64,000 nucleotides of DNA from Chitinimonas viridis (lineage in GTDB: Bacteria; Pseudomonadota; Gammaproteobacteria; Burkholderiales; Chitinimonadaceae), in contig NZ_JAUFPU010000004.1 of assembly GCF_030409555.1 (NCBI RefSeq), forward strand, positions 251,680 to 315,679, read 5' to 3'. The notes beneath the pieces are model-generated. The model did no database searches. It was not told the DNA's origin and worked only from the letters and a program-made list of their open reading frames with translations. Shown here piece after piece: positions 1 to 7,644 of the stretch. Every line of letters begins with the position of its first letter. Within the stretch, counting starts at the first letter, position 1. The position numbers and the translations under genes are program-made.

Positions 1-237
1 AACCATGCGCCGCCGCATGGCATTGGGTGCCAATATTGCAGGCTCCTGCTCCAGCCGCGTCGAAAAATTCGCCATGAAGTCGCCGGACAATACCGAGCGC
101 TGATTCATCGCATCACCAATCAGGTGATAATCCCGCCAAACGTCGGCGCCCTCTTCCTGCGAGATAGAGGCCATCAGCGCATCAAGCTCGTGGTCATCCC
201 ACTCGCCATCTACCATGGCCGAAAGTTTTTCCTGCAT
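1..237 (-). CDS. rseA: Anti-sigma-E factor RseA/MucA, N-terminal part (cut by window edge)
   Basis: The 79 visible codons begin MQEKLSAMVDGEWDDHEL and match the cytoplasmic sigma-binding domain of RseA/MucA (start LSALMDGE-like, then a tryptophan-rich WRDYHLIGD stretch). This domain holds RpoE inactive at the inner membrane until envelope stress triggers proteolysis of RseA. The start codon lies 28 bases downstream of the rpoE stop, so the two genes form one transcript in the usual rpoE-rseA order. The transmembrane and periplasmic parts lie outside the window. The family call rests on both the motif and the gene order. Confidence 0.88.
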   Translation of the reverse strand, partial: MQEKLSAMVDGEWDDHELDALMASISQEEGADVWRDYHLIGDAMNQRSVLSGDFMANFSTRLEQEPAILAPNAMRRRMV

Positions 238-265
238 TTTCTGCACCCGTCTACCCTGTAGGTTG

Positions 266-871
266 TTACCAACGCCGATCTTTGCCGACTGATTCAATCA
301 TGGGCCGCAGCTTGGTTGCAATCGCTTCGCGAGCCCGGAAGATGCGCGAACGCACCGTGCCGATAGGGCAATTCATTACAGCTGCAATATCTTCGTAGGA
401 CAAGCCCTCCATTTCGCGCAAGGTAATCGCGGTGCGCAACTCCTCAGGCAGGGCTTCTACCGCTTGGTTCACCGTCGCCACGATCTGACGGTTCATCATT
501 TCGGTTTCGGGTGTATTCATATCCGGCAACTGCGATGCCGTATCCAGGGTATCGCCGTCCTCATCCTCATACTCGGTAGAGAGCACAGGGCGACGCCCCA
601 ACGATGCCAAATAATTCTTGGCCGTATTGATGGCGATGCGGTACAGCCAGGTATAAAAGGCACTTTCACCACGGAACGCGGGCAAAGCACGGTAAGCCTT
701 GATGAAGGCTTCCTGGGTAACATCTTCAATCTCGGCCTGATCGCGTATCATGCGGCTGAGCAGCCGGCCGATCTTGCGATGGTACTTGTTGACAAGCAGC
801 TCGAAGGCTTTCTTGTCACCGCGCTGAACGCGCAGTACCAGTTCATGGTCGATATCCCGCTCACTCGACAT
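266..871 (-). CDS. rpoE: RNA polymerase sigma-E factor (ECF family)
   Basis: This 201-residue ECF sigma factor directs transcription of envelope-stress genes. Region 2 (about residues 10-85) carries the DQAEIEDVTQEAFIKAYRAL and FRGES.FYTWLYRIA signatures. Region 4 (about 135-190) has LPEELRTAITLREMEGLSYE followed by an AAVMNCPIGTVRSRIFRARE helix-turn-helix. I chose ATG 871 (MSSERD) because AGGAG lies 12 bases upstream and the length fits E. coli RpoE. The frame stays open for 87 codons further upstream, and ATG 1045 is a possible alternative giving a 58-residue extension (see findings). Neighbours are rseA downstream and nadB divergent, a conserved proteobacterial arrangement. Confidence 0.95.
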   Translation of the reverse strand: MSSERDIDHELVLRVQRGDKKAFELLVNKYHRKIGRLLSRMIRDQAEIEDVTQEAFIKAYRALPAFRGESAFYTWLYRIAINTAKNYLASLGRRPVLSTEYEDEDGDTLDTASQLPDMNTPETEMMNRQIVATVNQAVEALPEELRTAITLREMEGLSYEDIAAVMNCPIGTVRSRIFRAREAIATKLRPMIESVGKDRRW

Positions 872-1226
872 GGTGCGTGTTTTCTCCTGGCTGACGGCGG
901 CCGCCTGCGGCTTCACCGTCTCAACTGGGAGAACATGCGAGCTTTCCCGTGCTTTTTCAAGCTTGGGCGTGACCTTGCGTTCAGTGTTGGACGTAATGCC
1001 CAGACTGTCCAGCAAGTTTGCGGGCTGTAGTGTAATGGTATCCATCTTGAGTGGGCCTTTCCGCTCTCCTCCCTCGCGGGCACCTAGCAGTGACACTAGG
1101 CATCGCAGAAAAGTTCCGACAATTTTCGCCAAGATGGCAAAGACCGCGCAAATGCCATGGTTTTGTCGCCGCCAGCAGGGCGCAACGCTTTGGTATAGTG
1201 GCGGTTAACTCCTCTGAAGCCTGACC
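872..1226. other. Divergent rpoE/nadB control region with open rpoE leader
   Basis: This 355-base stretch separates the chosen rpoE start from nadB. On the minus strand it is an open extension of the rpoE frame back to 1132. It holds a sigma-E-like promoter at 1090-1117. On the plus strand a TATAGT box at 1194-1199 could serve nadB, but I find no convincing -35 element. I see no separate gene here. Confidence 0.5.
1090..1117 (-). promoter_or_regulatory. Candidate sigma-E promoter upstream of rpoE
   Basis: On the minus strand GGAACTT (1117-1111) is followed after 16 bases by GTCAC (1094-1090). The -35 matches the sigma-E consensus GGAACTT fully and the -10 shares the GTC core of GTCTAA. It is oriented toward rpoE, which fits the autoregulation known for rpoE operons. 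The predicted start of transcription near 1083 would place ATG 1045 inside the mRNA but exclude the longer start at 1132. Confidence 0.55.
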
Positions 1227-2801
1227 ATGCAAGAATACGATGTACTGATACTGGGCAGTGGCCTGGCCGGCATGACGCTGGCCCTGCAATTGGCTGATAC
1301 CCACAAGATCGCCATGGTAACCAAACGTAGCCTGACCGATGGCGCCAGCCAATGGGCTCAAGGTGGTATCGCTGCCGTACTCGACCAGACCGACAGCATA
1401 GACGAGCATGTGGACGACACGCTGGTCGCAGGCGCAGGCCTGTGCGACGAGGCCGCCACCCGTTTCATCCTGGAACATGCCCGCAGTGCCATAGAGTGGC
1501 TGATCGAACTGGGCGTTCCCTTTACACCAGACGCCGCCCACGAAACCGGCTTTCACCTTACCCGTGAAGGCGGGCACTCGCATCGCCGCATCATCCATGC
1601 CGCAGATGCCACGGGCGCCGCCGTGATTGCCACCCTGGCCGACAAGGTCAGGCAACACCCCAACATCACCCTGCTGGAGCAGCATATCGGCCTGGACCTG
1701 ATTACCGGCAAGAAGCTGGGGCGGGAAGAGGCGGGCTGCCTGGGTGCGTATGTATTCGACAAGCAAGCCGACCGCGTCATTACCTTGCTGGCCAAGCACA
1801 CCGTGCTGGCCACTGGCGGCGCCGGCAAGGTCTACCTCTATACCACCAACCCGGATACGGCCACTGGCGACGGTATTGCCATGGGCTGGCGGGCAGGCTG
1901 CCGGGTGGCCAATATGGAATTCATCCAGTTCCACCCCACCTGCCTGTACCACCCACACGCCATGAGCTTCCTGATTTCCGAGGCGGTACGCGGCGAAGGT
2001 GGCTTGCTCAAGTTGCCCGATGGCAGCCGATTCATGCCTGCCCACGATGAACGCCACGAACTGGCCCCACGTGACATTACCGCCCGGGCCATCGACTTCG
2101 AAATGAAGAAATATGGCCTGGATTGCGTCTATCTGGATATCAGCCACCAGCCGCCGGAGTTCGTGAAGGAACACTTCCCCACCATCTACCAGCGCTGTCT
2201 GGAGTTGGGCATAGACATCACCAGGCAGCCCATACCCGTGGTGCCGGCAGCCCACTATACCTGTGGCGGCCTGGTAACCGATCTGGCGGGGCGCACTGAT
2301 GTAGCCCACCTTTATGCCATCGGTGAAACCGCCTGCACCGGCCTGCACGGCGCCAATCGCCTGGCCAGCAACTCCCTGCTGGAGGCACTGGTACTGGGGC
2401 GTGAGGCTGCAGAGCATATCGCCGCAGCAGAGCCCGCCCCGCAACTGGCCGTCCCGGCCTGGGATGAAAGCCAGGTCAGCGATGCCGACGAGGAAGTGGT
2501 GATCGCCCACAACTGGGATGAATTGCGGCGCTTTATGTGGGACTACGTGGGCATAGTACGGACCGACAAACGACTGGAACGTGCCGCCCACCGCATCGCC
2601 CTGCTCAAGCGCGAGATCGACGAGTTCTACCGCCACTTCAGGGTCAGCAACGACCTGATAGAACTGCGCAATCTGGTCGACACCGCCGACCTGATAGTCC
2701 GTTCCGCGCAAGTACGGCACGAGAGCCGCGGCCTGCACTACAGCAGGGACTATCCCGCAACCTTGCCGCAGGCCACTCCCACCATCCTGCCGGGACGCTG
2801 A
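1227..2801 (+). CDS. nadB: L-aspartate oxidase
   Basis: NadB oxidises L-aspartate to iminoaspartate, the first step of de novo NAD synthesis. The 524 residues start with the FAD-binding motif [14 protein letters not shown] and contain the succinate dehydrogenase/fumarate reductase family marks [24 protein letters not shown] and [14 protein letters not shown]. The C-terminal helical domain ends in a conserved HYSRDYP. Length agrees with E. coli NadB (540). It is divergent from rpoE, as in enterobacteria. The strong ribosome-site consensus is missing: upstream of ATG 1227 only CTGAAGCC is seen. nadA and nadC are not in the window. Confidence 0.97.
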   Translation: MQEYDVLILGSGLAGMTLALQLADTHKIAMVTKRSLTDGASQWAQGGIAAVLDQTDSIDEHVDDTLVAGAGLCDEAATRFILEHARSAIEWLIELGVPFTPDAAHETGFHLTREGGHSHRRIIHAADATGAAVIATLADKVRQHPNITLLEQHIGLDLITGKKLGREEAGCLGAYVFDKQADRVITLLAKHTVLATGGAGKVYLYTTNPDTATGDGIAMGWRAGCRVANMEFIQFHPTCLYHPHAMSFLISEAVRGEGGLLKLPDGSRFMPAHDERHELAPRDITARAIDFEMKKYGLDCVYLDISHQPPEFVKEHFPTIYQRCLELGIDITRQPIPVVPAAHYTCGGLVTDLAGRTDVAHLYAIGETACTGLHGANRLASNSLLEALVLGREAAEHIAAAEPAPQLAVPAWDESQVSDADEEVVIAHNWDELRRFMWDYVGIVRTDKRLERAAHRIALLKREIDEFYRHFRVSNDLIELRNLVDTADLIVRSAQVRHESRGLHYSRDYPATLPQATPTILPGR

Positions 2802-2879
2802 CCGGGCGTGCCGGCTTGCCTATTCAATGGCTTCCGGCACTGCAGCGCAAATGCGCCCAATAAAACCAGCGTAGCCGCT

Positions 2880-3302
2880 CTAAGCACCCCACCGCAGCCA
2901 CGCCCGCAAACGGCGTAGTGCGTGGGCATCACTGCTATCCGGCCACAGCAAGACCCGCAGCGTTCGGCCGTCCGCCTGCCTAAAGGGCAAGACCAGCAAG
3001 AAGGCGTGGGCGTGGGCCCCCGGCAGCAATGTGGCCTCCACCTCGGCCCCATTGCAGCGCAAGCTCCAGCTGCCATCGGCCAGCAAACGCATGCCCACCA
3101 GTTGCTGCTGCCGCCCACGGCGATACCACGCAACGCCAGACAACAACACCATCAACGTTGCCAGCAACTGCCACGGCCATGCCATGGCGGCCAGCCAGGG
3201 CATGGGCAAGGCCAGCAGATGCAGCAGCAGCACCGCCCGTGGCGCCAGGCGCGATGGCTGCAGTACCAGTTGTAGCGGTGGATTGGTTTTCATGCGGTCC
3301 AT
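2880..3302 (-). CDS. YgfX-like small membrane protein
   Basis: The protein has 140 residues (136 if it starts at the second methionine, ATG 3290). It has an N-terminal LQLVLQPSRL segment, two adjacent hydrophobic helices (about residues 22-62) and a soluble C-terminal part with DGSWSLR and LPFRQADGRTLRVLLWPD. This layout and the position beside nadB/rpoE match the YgfX (DUF1434/CptA) family, whose E. coli member is linked to the FAD assembly factor SdhE and was proposed as a toxin acting on the cytoskeleton. No sdhE gene is adjacent here. No clear ribosome site separates the two starts. Function is inferred from family resemblance only. Confidence 0.6.
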   Translation of the reverse strand: MDRMKTNPPLQLVLQPSRLAPRAVLLLHLLALPMPWLAAMAWPWQLLATLMVLLSGVAWYRRGRQQQLVGMRLLADGSWSLRCNGAEVEATLLPGAHAHAFLLVLPFRQADGRTLRVLLWPDSSDAHALRRLRAWLRWGA

Positions 3303-3357
3303 GCGACAAGGGAGCAGCCTATGCCACTCCCTCGACTTGCTTGCGGTTGGCGCAGAC

Positions 3358-4047
3358 TTACTGGACTTCCACGCTACCGGACACGCCTACCACAACCTCG
3401 CTGTCGCCACCCTCCATGGGCGGCGGCGCCACATCAGCGACGGCCATGGTACGCATGGCGCCAGCCTTGTACATGGGCTGCGGGTAGGAGCTGCTGGTAT
3501 TCAGGTTGAGGTTGACCAGCTTGTAGCTCTTGCCACCCACACTCTTCTTCACCACTTCGGCACGGCTGCGGAATGCCTGGATGGCCTCATCCATCAATTC
3601 AGTCTCTACCCGCTCACGCGTCGCTGGCGCCACCGTAAACTGGATACCACCCAGTTGCATATTGGCCTGCAGCTTGCCAACCAATTCACCGATGGCCTTG
3701 AAGTCGGTCGACTCCAGCCTGATCTCGGCACGGCCACGCCAGCCATCCAGCCTGTTCTTGCTGCTGTAGATAGGATAGACACTGTTGCCATTGGCGGCGG
3801 CCTTGACGCTGGCGTAAGCCTTGGCTGTCTTGAGCGCCTCGGCAGCCGAACGATTGAGCTTGTCGGACAGCGCGCCCGCGTTGGCGTCGTTGTACTCCAC
3901 ATACAGGCTCGCACTGGCCAGATCATTGGTCACGGCACGGCGTGCCTCAGCCTGCAGGCTGACCAGGTTGTACTGTGGCACCATCTCAGCGGCAAACACA
4001 CTGCCGGTCAACAGGGCCAGGGTAACGATACGGGCTAACTTGTTCAT
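3358..4047 (-). CDS. Periplasmic SIMPL-domain (DUF541) protein
   Basis: This 229-residue protein begins with a Sec signal peptide (MNKLARIVTLALLTGSVFA, cleavage near residue 19-20). The mature part follows the SIMPL/YggE pattern: an early strand region, then A..YASVKAAANGN, a YPIYSSKNRLDGWRGRAEI strand and a repeated ELMDEAIQAFRSRAEVV helix. The related E. coli YggE is a periplasmic protein tied to oxidative-stress tolerance, but the molecular role is unknown. AGAGGAAAAGC precedes ATG 4047. The downstream YgfX-like gene follows after 55 bases, so co-transcription is possible. Confidence 0.75.
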   Translation of the reverse strand: MNKLARIVTLALLTGSVFAAEMVPQYNLVSLQAEARRAVTNDLASASLYVEYNDANAGALSDKLNRSAAEALKTAKAYASVKAAANGNSVYPIYSSKNRLDGWRGRAEIRLESTDFKAIGELVGKLQANMQLGGIQFTVAPATRERVETELMDEAIQAFRSRAEVVKKSVGGKSYKLVNLNLNTSSSYPQPMYKAGAMRTMAVADVAPPPMEGGDSEVVVGVSGSVEVQ

Positions 4048-4135
4048 GCTTTTCCTCTCTCGGGTAGGGCTGTCTGGTCATCCACAACCAGACATCACGG
4101 CCAGTCTCGCATTGCTGGCCTGAATTCCGCCTGAA

Positions 4136-4498
4136 TCAATGCAGGCCGTGGTCAGCCGTGGGGCTGTTGTGGATATCCTCATCCACGCTGTCCATCAACA
4201 CGGTATGTATCTCCACCTCGAACCAGTCCCAGAACACCTTCAGGTTGCGGCTCTTGGGCCACAGCTTGCTGTCCTGCGCCCAGGACGCCAGTTCCATCTC
4301 GAACACCTTGTCCGCCATGTCATCGATATAGGCGATACCGTCTTCCTGCTCATTGACCTCCGGTATCATCAATACCGTGCAATCACTGCGTATATCGTCG
4401 AGGCTGAGCGTAACTTCGTTTTCTGGCAAGGCGTTGAGCCAGTCCAGAAAGGGCTTCTTGGGCTTGATGACAGCGATCGATCGATCAACAAAGTACAT
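4136..4498 (-). CDS. Conserved-looking acidic protein of unknown function
   Basis: I choose ATG 4498 (MYFVDRSIAVIKPKKPFLDWL) because CTGGAGAAA lies just upstream; the frame is open 29 codons further back. The product has 120 residues, is strongly acidic and has no signal peptide or membrane segment. It contains many tryptophans in the second half (SWAQDSKLWPKSRNLKVFWDWFEVEIH). The compact, soluble, single-domain appearance suggests a real cytoplasmic protein, and I vaguely recognise the pattern from other proteobacteria, but I cannot assign a family or function. Confidence 0.7.
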   Translation of the reverse strand: MYFVDRSIAVIKPKKPFLDWLNALPENEVTLSLDDIRSDCTVLMIPEVNEQEDGIAYIDDMADKVFEMELASWAQDSKLWPKSRNLKVFWDWFEVEIHTVLMDSVDEDIHNSPTADHGLH

Positions 4499-4653
4499 GT
4501 GGGGTTTCTCCAGGAAAGACACTAAGCGGCCGGCATGATTCGTTCCGTCTGCGCGAAATTCGCCATGTCCAGCCCCAAGCAGCATAGCATGGCTGGAAAC
4601 CCCACCTCAGCATCGCTTAGAATCAATCGATAGACTCACGACAAGGGCATGGC

Positions 4654-4998
4654 ATGTTTGATCAACGCACCTCGGGTAGACGACTGGTACGCTGGAAAGC
4701 CGCCGTCATCCCCCTCAACCAGCCCGACCGCATCATACAAAGCCATGCCACCGAAGTGGCACAGAAAGGGATATCCCTGTTCTGTACCGAGCAGTTGTTT
4801 CCTCATATCACCTACCGAGTCATCCTGCAGATACCGGATGCGATGCATATCAGCGTGTCCTACGTCGAAGTGGAAGGCAAACCCATCTACTCTTCGTTGG
4901 TGGGCTCCATGGGCGAATTCCGTACCGGCCTCAAGCTGACCGATGTCAGCAACGAGTACCGCACCAAGCTGGACCAGTTGCTGCGCGGCATGGGCTAG
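4654..4998 (+). CDS. PilZ-like domain protein with degenerate second motif
   Basis: The 114-residue protein has the PilZ beta-barrel layout: R9-x3-R13 near the N terminus, then TEVAQKGISLF, strands ITYRVILQIP and VSYVEVEGKPIYSSL, and the ending helix EYRTKLDQLLRGMG. PilZ proteins bind cyclic di-GMP through RxxxR and (D/N)xSxxG. Here the second motif reads ExAxxG, so binding may be weak or lost. ACAAGG precedes the start. It sits between the acidic unknown gene and the hybrid kinase but on the opposite strand, converging with the kinase. The window also encodes a diguanylate cyclase (37.9 kb). Confidence 0.6.
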   Translation: MFDQRTSGRRLVRWKAAVIPLNQPDRIIQSHATEVAQKGISLFCTEQLFPHITYRVILQIPDAMHISVSYVEVEGKPIYSSLVGSMGEFRTGLKLTDVSNEYRTKLDQLLRGMG

Positions 4999-5013
4999 CA
5001 TCCGGGGTCGCGG

Positions 5014-7635
5014 TCAGGCCGCCACCCATTCCGCCATCCGTACCAGACACGCCTCCCCGGCAGTCAGCAGGCGTGCATACGCGGCGGTATCCGCCCCGCC
5101 CTGCTTGGCAGCCTGCTCCAAGGCCTGCGAAGCCGCCACCCCTTCGCTGGACGCCAGCGCACCAAAGCTACCCTTGAGGGTATGCGCCAGTTTGGCCACA
5201 GCCGTCAGGTCACCCGCCTCCCAGGCAACTTGCAAGGCCATCCTGCGGGACGGCCACTCTGCGCTGAACAAGCTCGTCAACTCACGCACCAGGCCTGCAT
5301 TGCCGCCACAGGTCTCCAGCGCCGCCTGGGGGTCGAAAACGGTATCAACCATCAAGGGGACCGGCACCGCCTCCTCCGCTGCTAACCGTGCCGGCTCAAG
5401 GCCTTCTGGCCTGATCTGCGCCAGCACCTGGCGCAGCTTGCCCACCGATATCGGCTTGGTCAGAAAGTCATCCATGCCGGCAGCCAGGCAACGCTCCCTA
5501 TCCTCAGGCATCGCGTTGGCCGTCATCGCCACAATGGGTAGATGTCCATCCTCCTCCAGCGCCCGGATGGCGCGCGTGGCTGCCAGACCGTCCATCTCGG
5601 GCATCTGCATATCCATCAGGATCAGGTCGAAGGGCTGGCTCATGAAATGGTCCAAGACCTCGCCACCATGATGGGCTACCGTCACCTGGTGACCATCCTG
5701 CTCCAGCAAGGCACAGGCCAGTTGCTGGTTCATGGGATTGTCCTCGGCCAACAGGATGCGCAAGGGCGCCGCAGCAGGCAACGCCGTTGCAACGACCTCC
5801 GGCTCAGGCGCATCGCACAGTCGCAAGGGCAGGCAGAAACTGAATTCGCTACCCTGCCCAGGCACGCTTTGCACCTGCAACTCCCCACCCATGGCCCGTA
5901 TCAGCCTGCGCGATATGGTCAGCCCCAACCCGCTACCACCATACCGCCGAGTAATGCTGTCATCCGCCTGCGAAAAGGCCTCAAAGATGCTGTCCAGTTT
6001 ATCGGCCGGAATACCAATGCCAGTATCGCTTACCGATATCCGCACTACGGCCGAATCTGCCTCTATCTCGAGCGCCTCCAGATGCAGGTTTACCCTGCCC
6101 CGCTCAGTAAACTTGATGGCATTGCCCAGCAGGTTCACCAACACCTGGCGCAAACGTCCTTCATCGGCATCTACCCAGCGCGGCACGGTCACCCCCATGC
6201 TCATCGCCAGGCTCAAGCCCTTCTGTTCGGCGGTAAAACGCAAAAGCTCACTGGTGCGCGCGGCCAGGGCGCGCAAATCGAACACCCTGGCCTCAAGGCT
6301 GAGCTTGCCCGCCTCAATACGCGAGAAATCCAGTATGTCACCCACCAGCGCAACCAGGCCCTCGGACGAGAATCGCACTATCTCCAGGCGCTGCCGCTGG
6401 GTTTCGGTCACCTCCCCTGCCAGCAGCATGCCTGTCATGCCGACGATGGCATTGAGTGGCGTGCGTATTTCATGACTCATATTGGCCAGGAACTGGCTCT
6501 TGGCCCGGTTGGCCGCCTCAGCCTCCTCCTTGGCTTCCAGCATGCGACGTTCGATCAGCTTGCGAAAGGACAGGTCATACCAGACCGCCAGCAGCAATTG
6601 CCGCTCGCCAACCGTCACTGGTGACACGGTAATCTCCACCAGCAACTCACTGCCGTCCGAGCGCAGGAACTGCCACTCGTAGCGATGCCAGCCCAGTTTG
6701 AGCGCCCGCTCGGCATAGTCGACCGCCAACTGGCGCGAATCGCCGCCATCAGGTTGCCGGGGGGGGTAGAAACGGGCTGGATCGGTATCGATGAACTGCT
6801 TGCGGCTGGCCAGCCGCAGGGCCTGGGATGCCGCCCGGTTGCAGTCCACCACCCGACCACTCTTGGGATCGTACAGCGCCATGGGATTGGCAGACTGTTC
6901 AAACAAGACCCGAAACTTCTGCTCTGACTGCACCCGTTCTGATACATCCTGGGCCGTCAGCAACATAGCCATGCCGCCATCCACCGGGTCCAGCACGCGA
7001 TGCAGGCTATAGCCATACCAACGTGGCTTGGGCCGGGCGCTGAACTGCCGCTCGCCCTGGTCCACACCGTACGCGACCGCAGCCTGCCAGATGCGCTCGG
7101 CCTCCCCCCGGCTGGGCAACAGGCTGTAGAAGCCGCCCTCATCGGTCAGCGCCAATTGCGAGAACGCGCGCAGGGCCGCAGGGTTTTGCATCAACACCTG
7201 CCCCCGCATGTCAAACATCACCACAGCCAGCGAAAAATGGAGCACCGCTTCCACACCGCGCAAAGCCGCCGGATCAATGACATTCGGCCCGCTGCGCTGT
7301 GCCTGGAAACACAGACCCTCACCGCCCTCCGGCAGGGTGACGGCCACCGCGGTCAGAGCAACCTGGGTGGGCTGGCCGCGCGGATAGAGCGTCCAGTTGG
7401 CCTGCCCCGTGCCCTTGCTGGCAACGGCCTGCTGCAGGGCACGCAGGCGGGTCTCCGCCGCCGCCGACAGGTCGGACAGGTCGCGCGACAGCAGTTCGGC
7501 CTGGCTATCCGCCAACCATAAGCTTTCCGCAGCCGCATTGGCCCAGCGTATGCGCTGCCGTGCCAGGTCATAGACCCAGACCGGCACCTGCAGCCACTCA
7601 TATTGCTTCAAGCTGTCCCAGGCTAGCGGCTGCAT
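5014..7635 (-). CDS. PAS-containing hybrid sensor histidine kinase with receiver and Hpt domains
   Basis: This 873-residue protein is a cytoplasmic-looking hybrid kinase; no transmembrane segment is visible. Order of domains: PAS (about 10-115), second PAS-like (130-235), third PAS (240-360), HisKA with SHEIRTPLN and phospho-His388, HATPase with NLLGNAIKF and DTGIGIP and GGSGLGLTIS, a receiver (626-740) with phospho-acceptor Asp675 (ILMDMQMPEMDG) and Lys728 region, and a C-terminal Hpt with AHTLKGS, His818. Such proteins run a His-Asp-His phosphorelay that ends on a separate regulator, which is not adjacent. GAGG lies 9 bases before ATG 7635, and only 9 bases separate it from the rnr stop, so it probably shares a transcript with rnr. 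Confidence 0.93.
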   Translation of the reverse strand: MQPLAWDSLKQYEWLQVPVWVYDLARQRIRWANAAAESLWLADSQAELLSRDLSDLSAAAETRLRALQQAVASKGTGQANWTLYPRGQPTQVALTAVAVTLPEGGEGLCFQAQRSGPNVIDPAALRGVEAVLHFSLAVVMFDMRGQVLMQNPAALRAFSQLALTDEGGFYSLLPSRGEAERIWQAAVAYGVDQGERQFSARPKPRWYGYSLHRVLDPVDGGMAMLLTAQDVSERVQSEQKFRVLFEQSANPMALYDPKSGRVVDCNRAASQALRLASRKQFIDTDPARFYPPRQPDGGDSRQLAVDYAERALKLGWHRYEWQFLRSDGSELLVEITVSPVTVGERQLLLAVWYDLSFRKLIERRMLEAKEEAEAANRAKSQFLANMSHEIRTPLNAIVGMTGMLLAGEVTETQRQRLEIVRFSSEGLVALVGDILDFSRIEAGKLSLEARVFDLRALAARTSELLRFTAEQKGLSLAMSMGVTVPRWVDADEGRLRQVLVNLLGNAIKFTERGRVNLHLEALEIEADSAVVRISVSDTGIGIPADKLDSIFEAFSQADDSITRRYGGSGLGLTISRRLIRAMGGELQVQSVPGQGSEFSFCLPLRLCDAPEPEVVATALPAAAPLRILLAEDNPMNQQLACALLEQDGHQVTVAHHGGEVLDHFMSQPFDLILMDMQMPEMDGLAATRAIRALEEDGHLPIVAMTANAMPEDRERCLAAGMDDFLTKPISVGKLRQVLAQIRPEGLEPARLAAEEAVPVPLMVDTVFDPQAALETCGGNAGLVRELTSLFSAEWPSRRMALQVAWEAGDLTAVAKLAHTLKGSFGALASSEGVAASQALEQAAKQGGADTAAYARLLTAGEACLVRMAEWVAA

Positions 7636-7644
7636 GCAGCATCC

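Noticed and set aside
981-2738. 585-codon open frame on the minus strand
   Set aside because: It lies antisense to nadB, whose protein is clearly real; such long frames are common opposite GC-rich genes. Its protein shows no family pattern.
3031-4038. 335-codon open frame on the plus strand
   Set aside because: It covers the complements of the YgfX-like and SIMPL genes and has no matching start signal.
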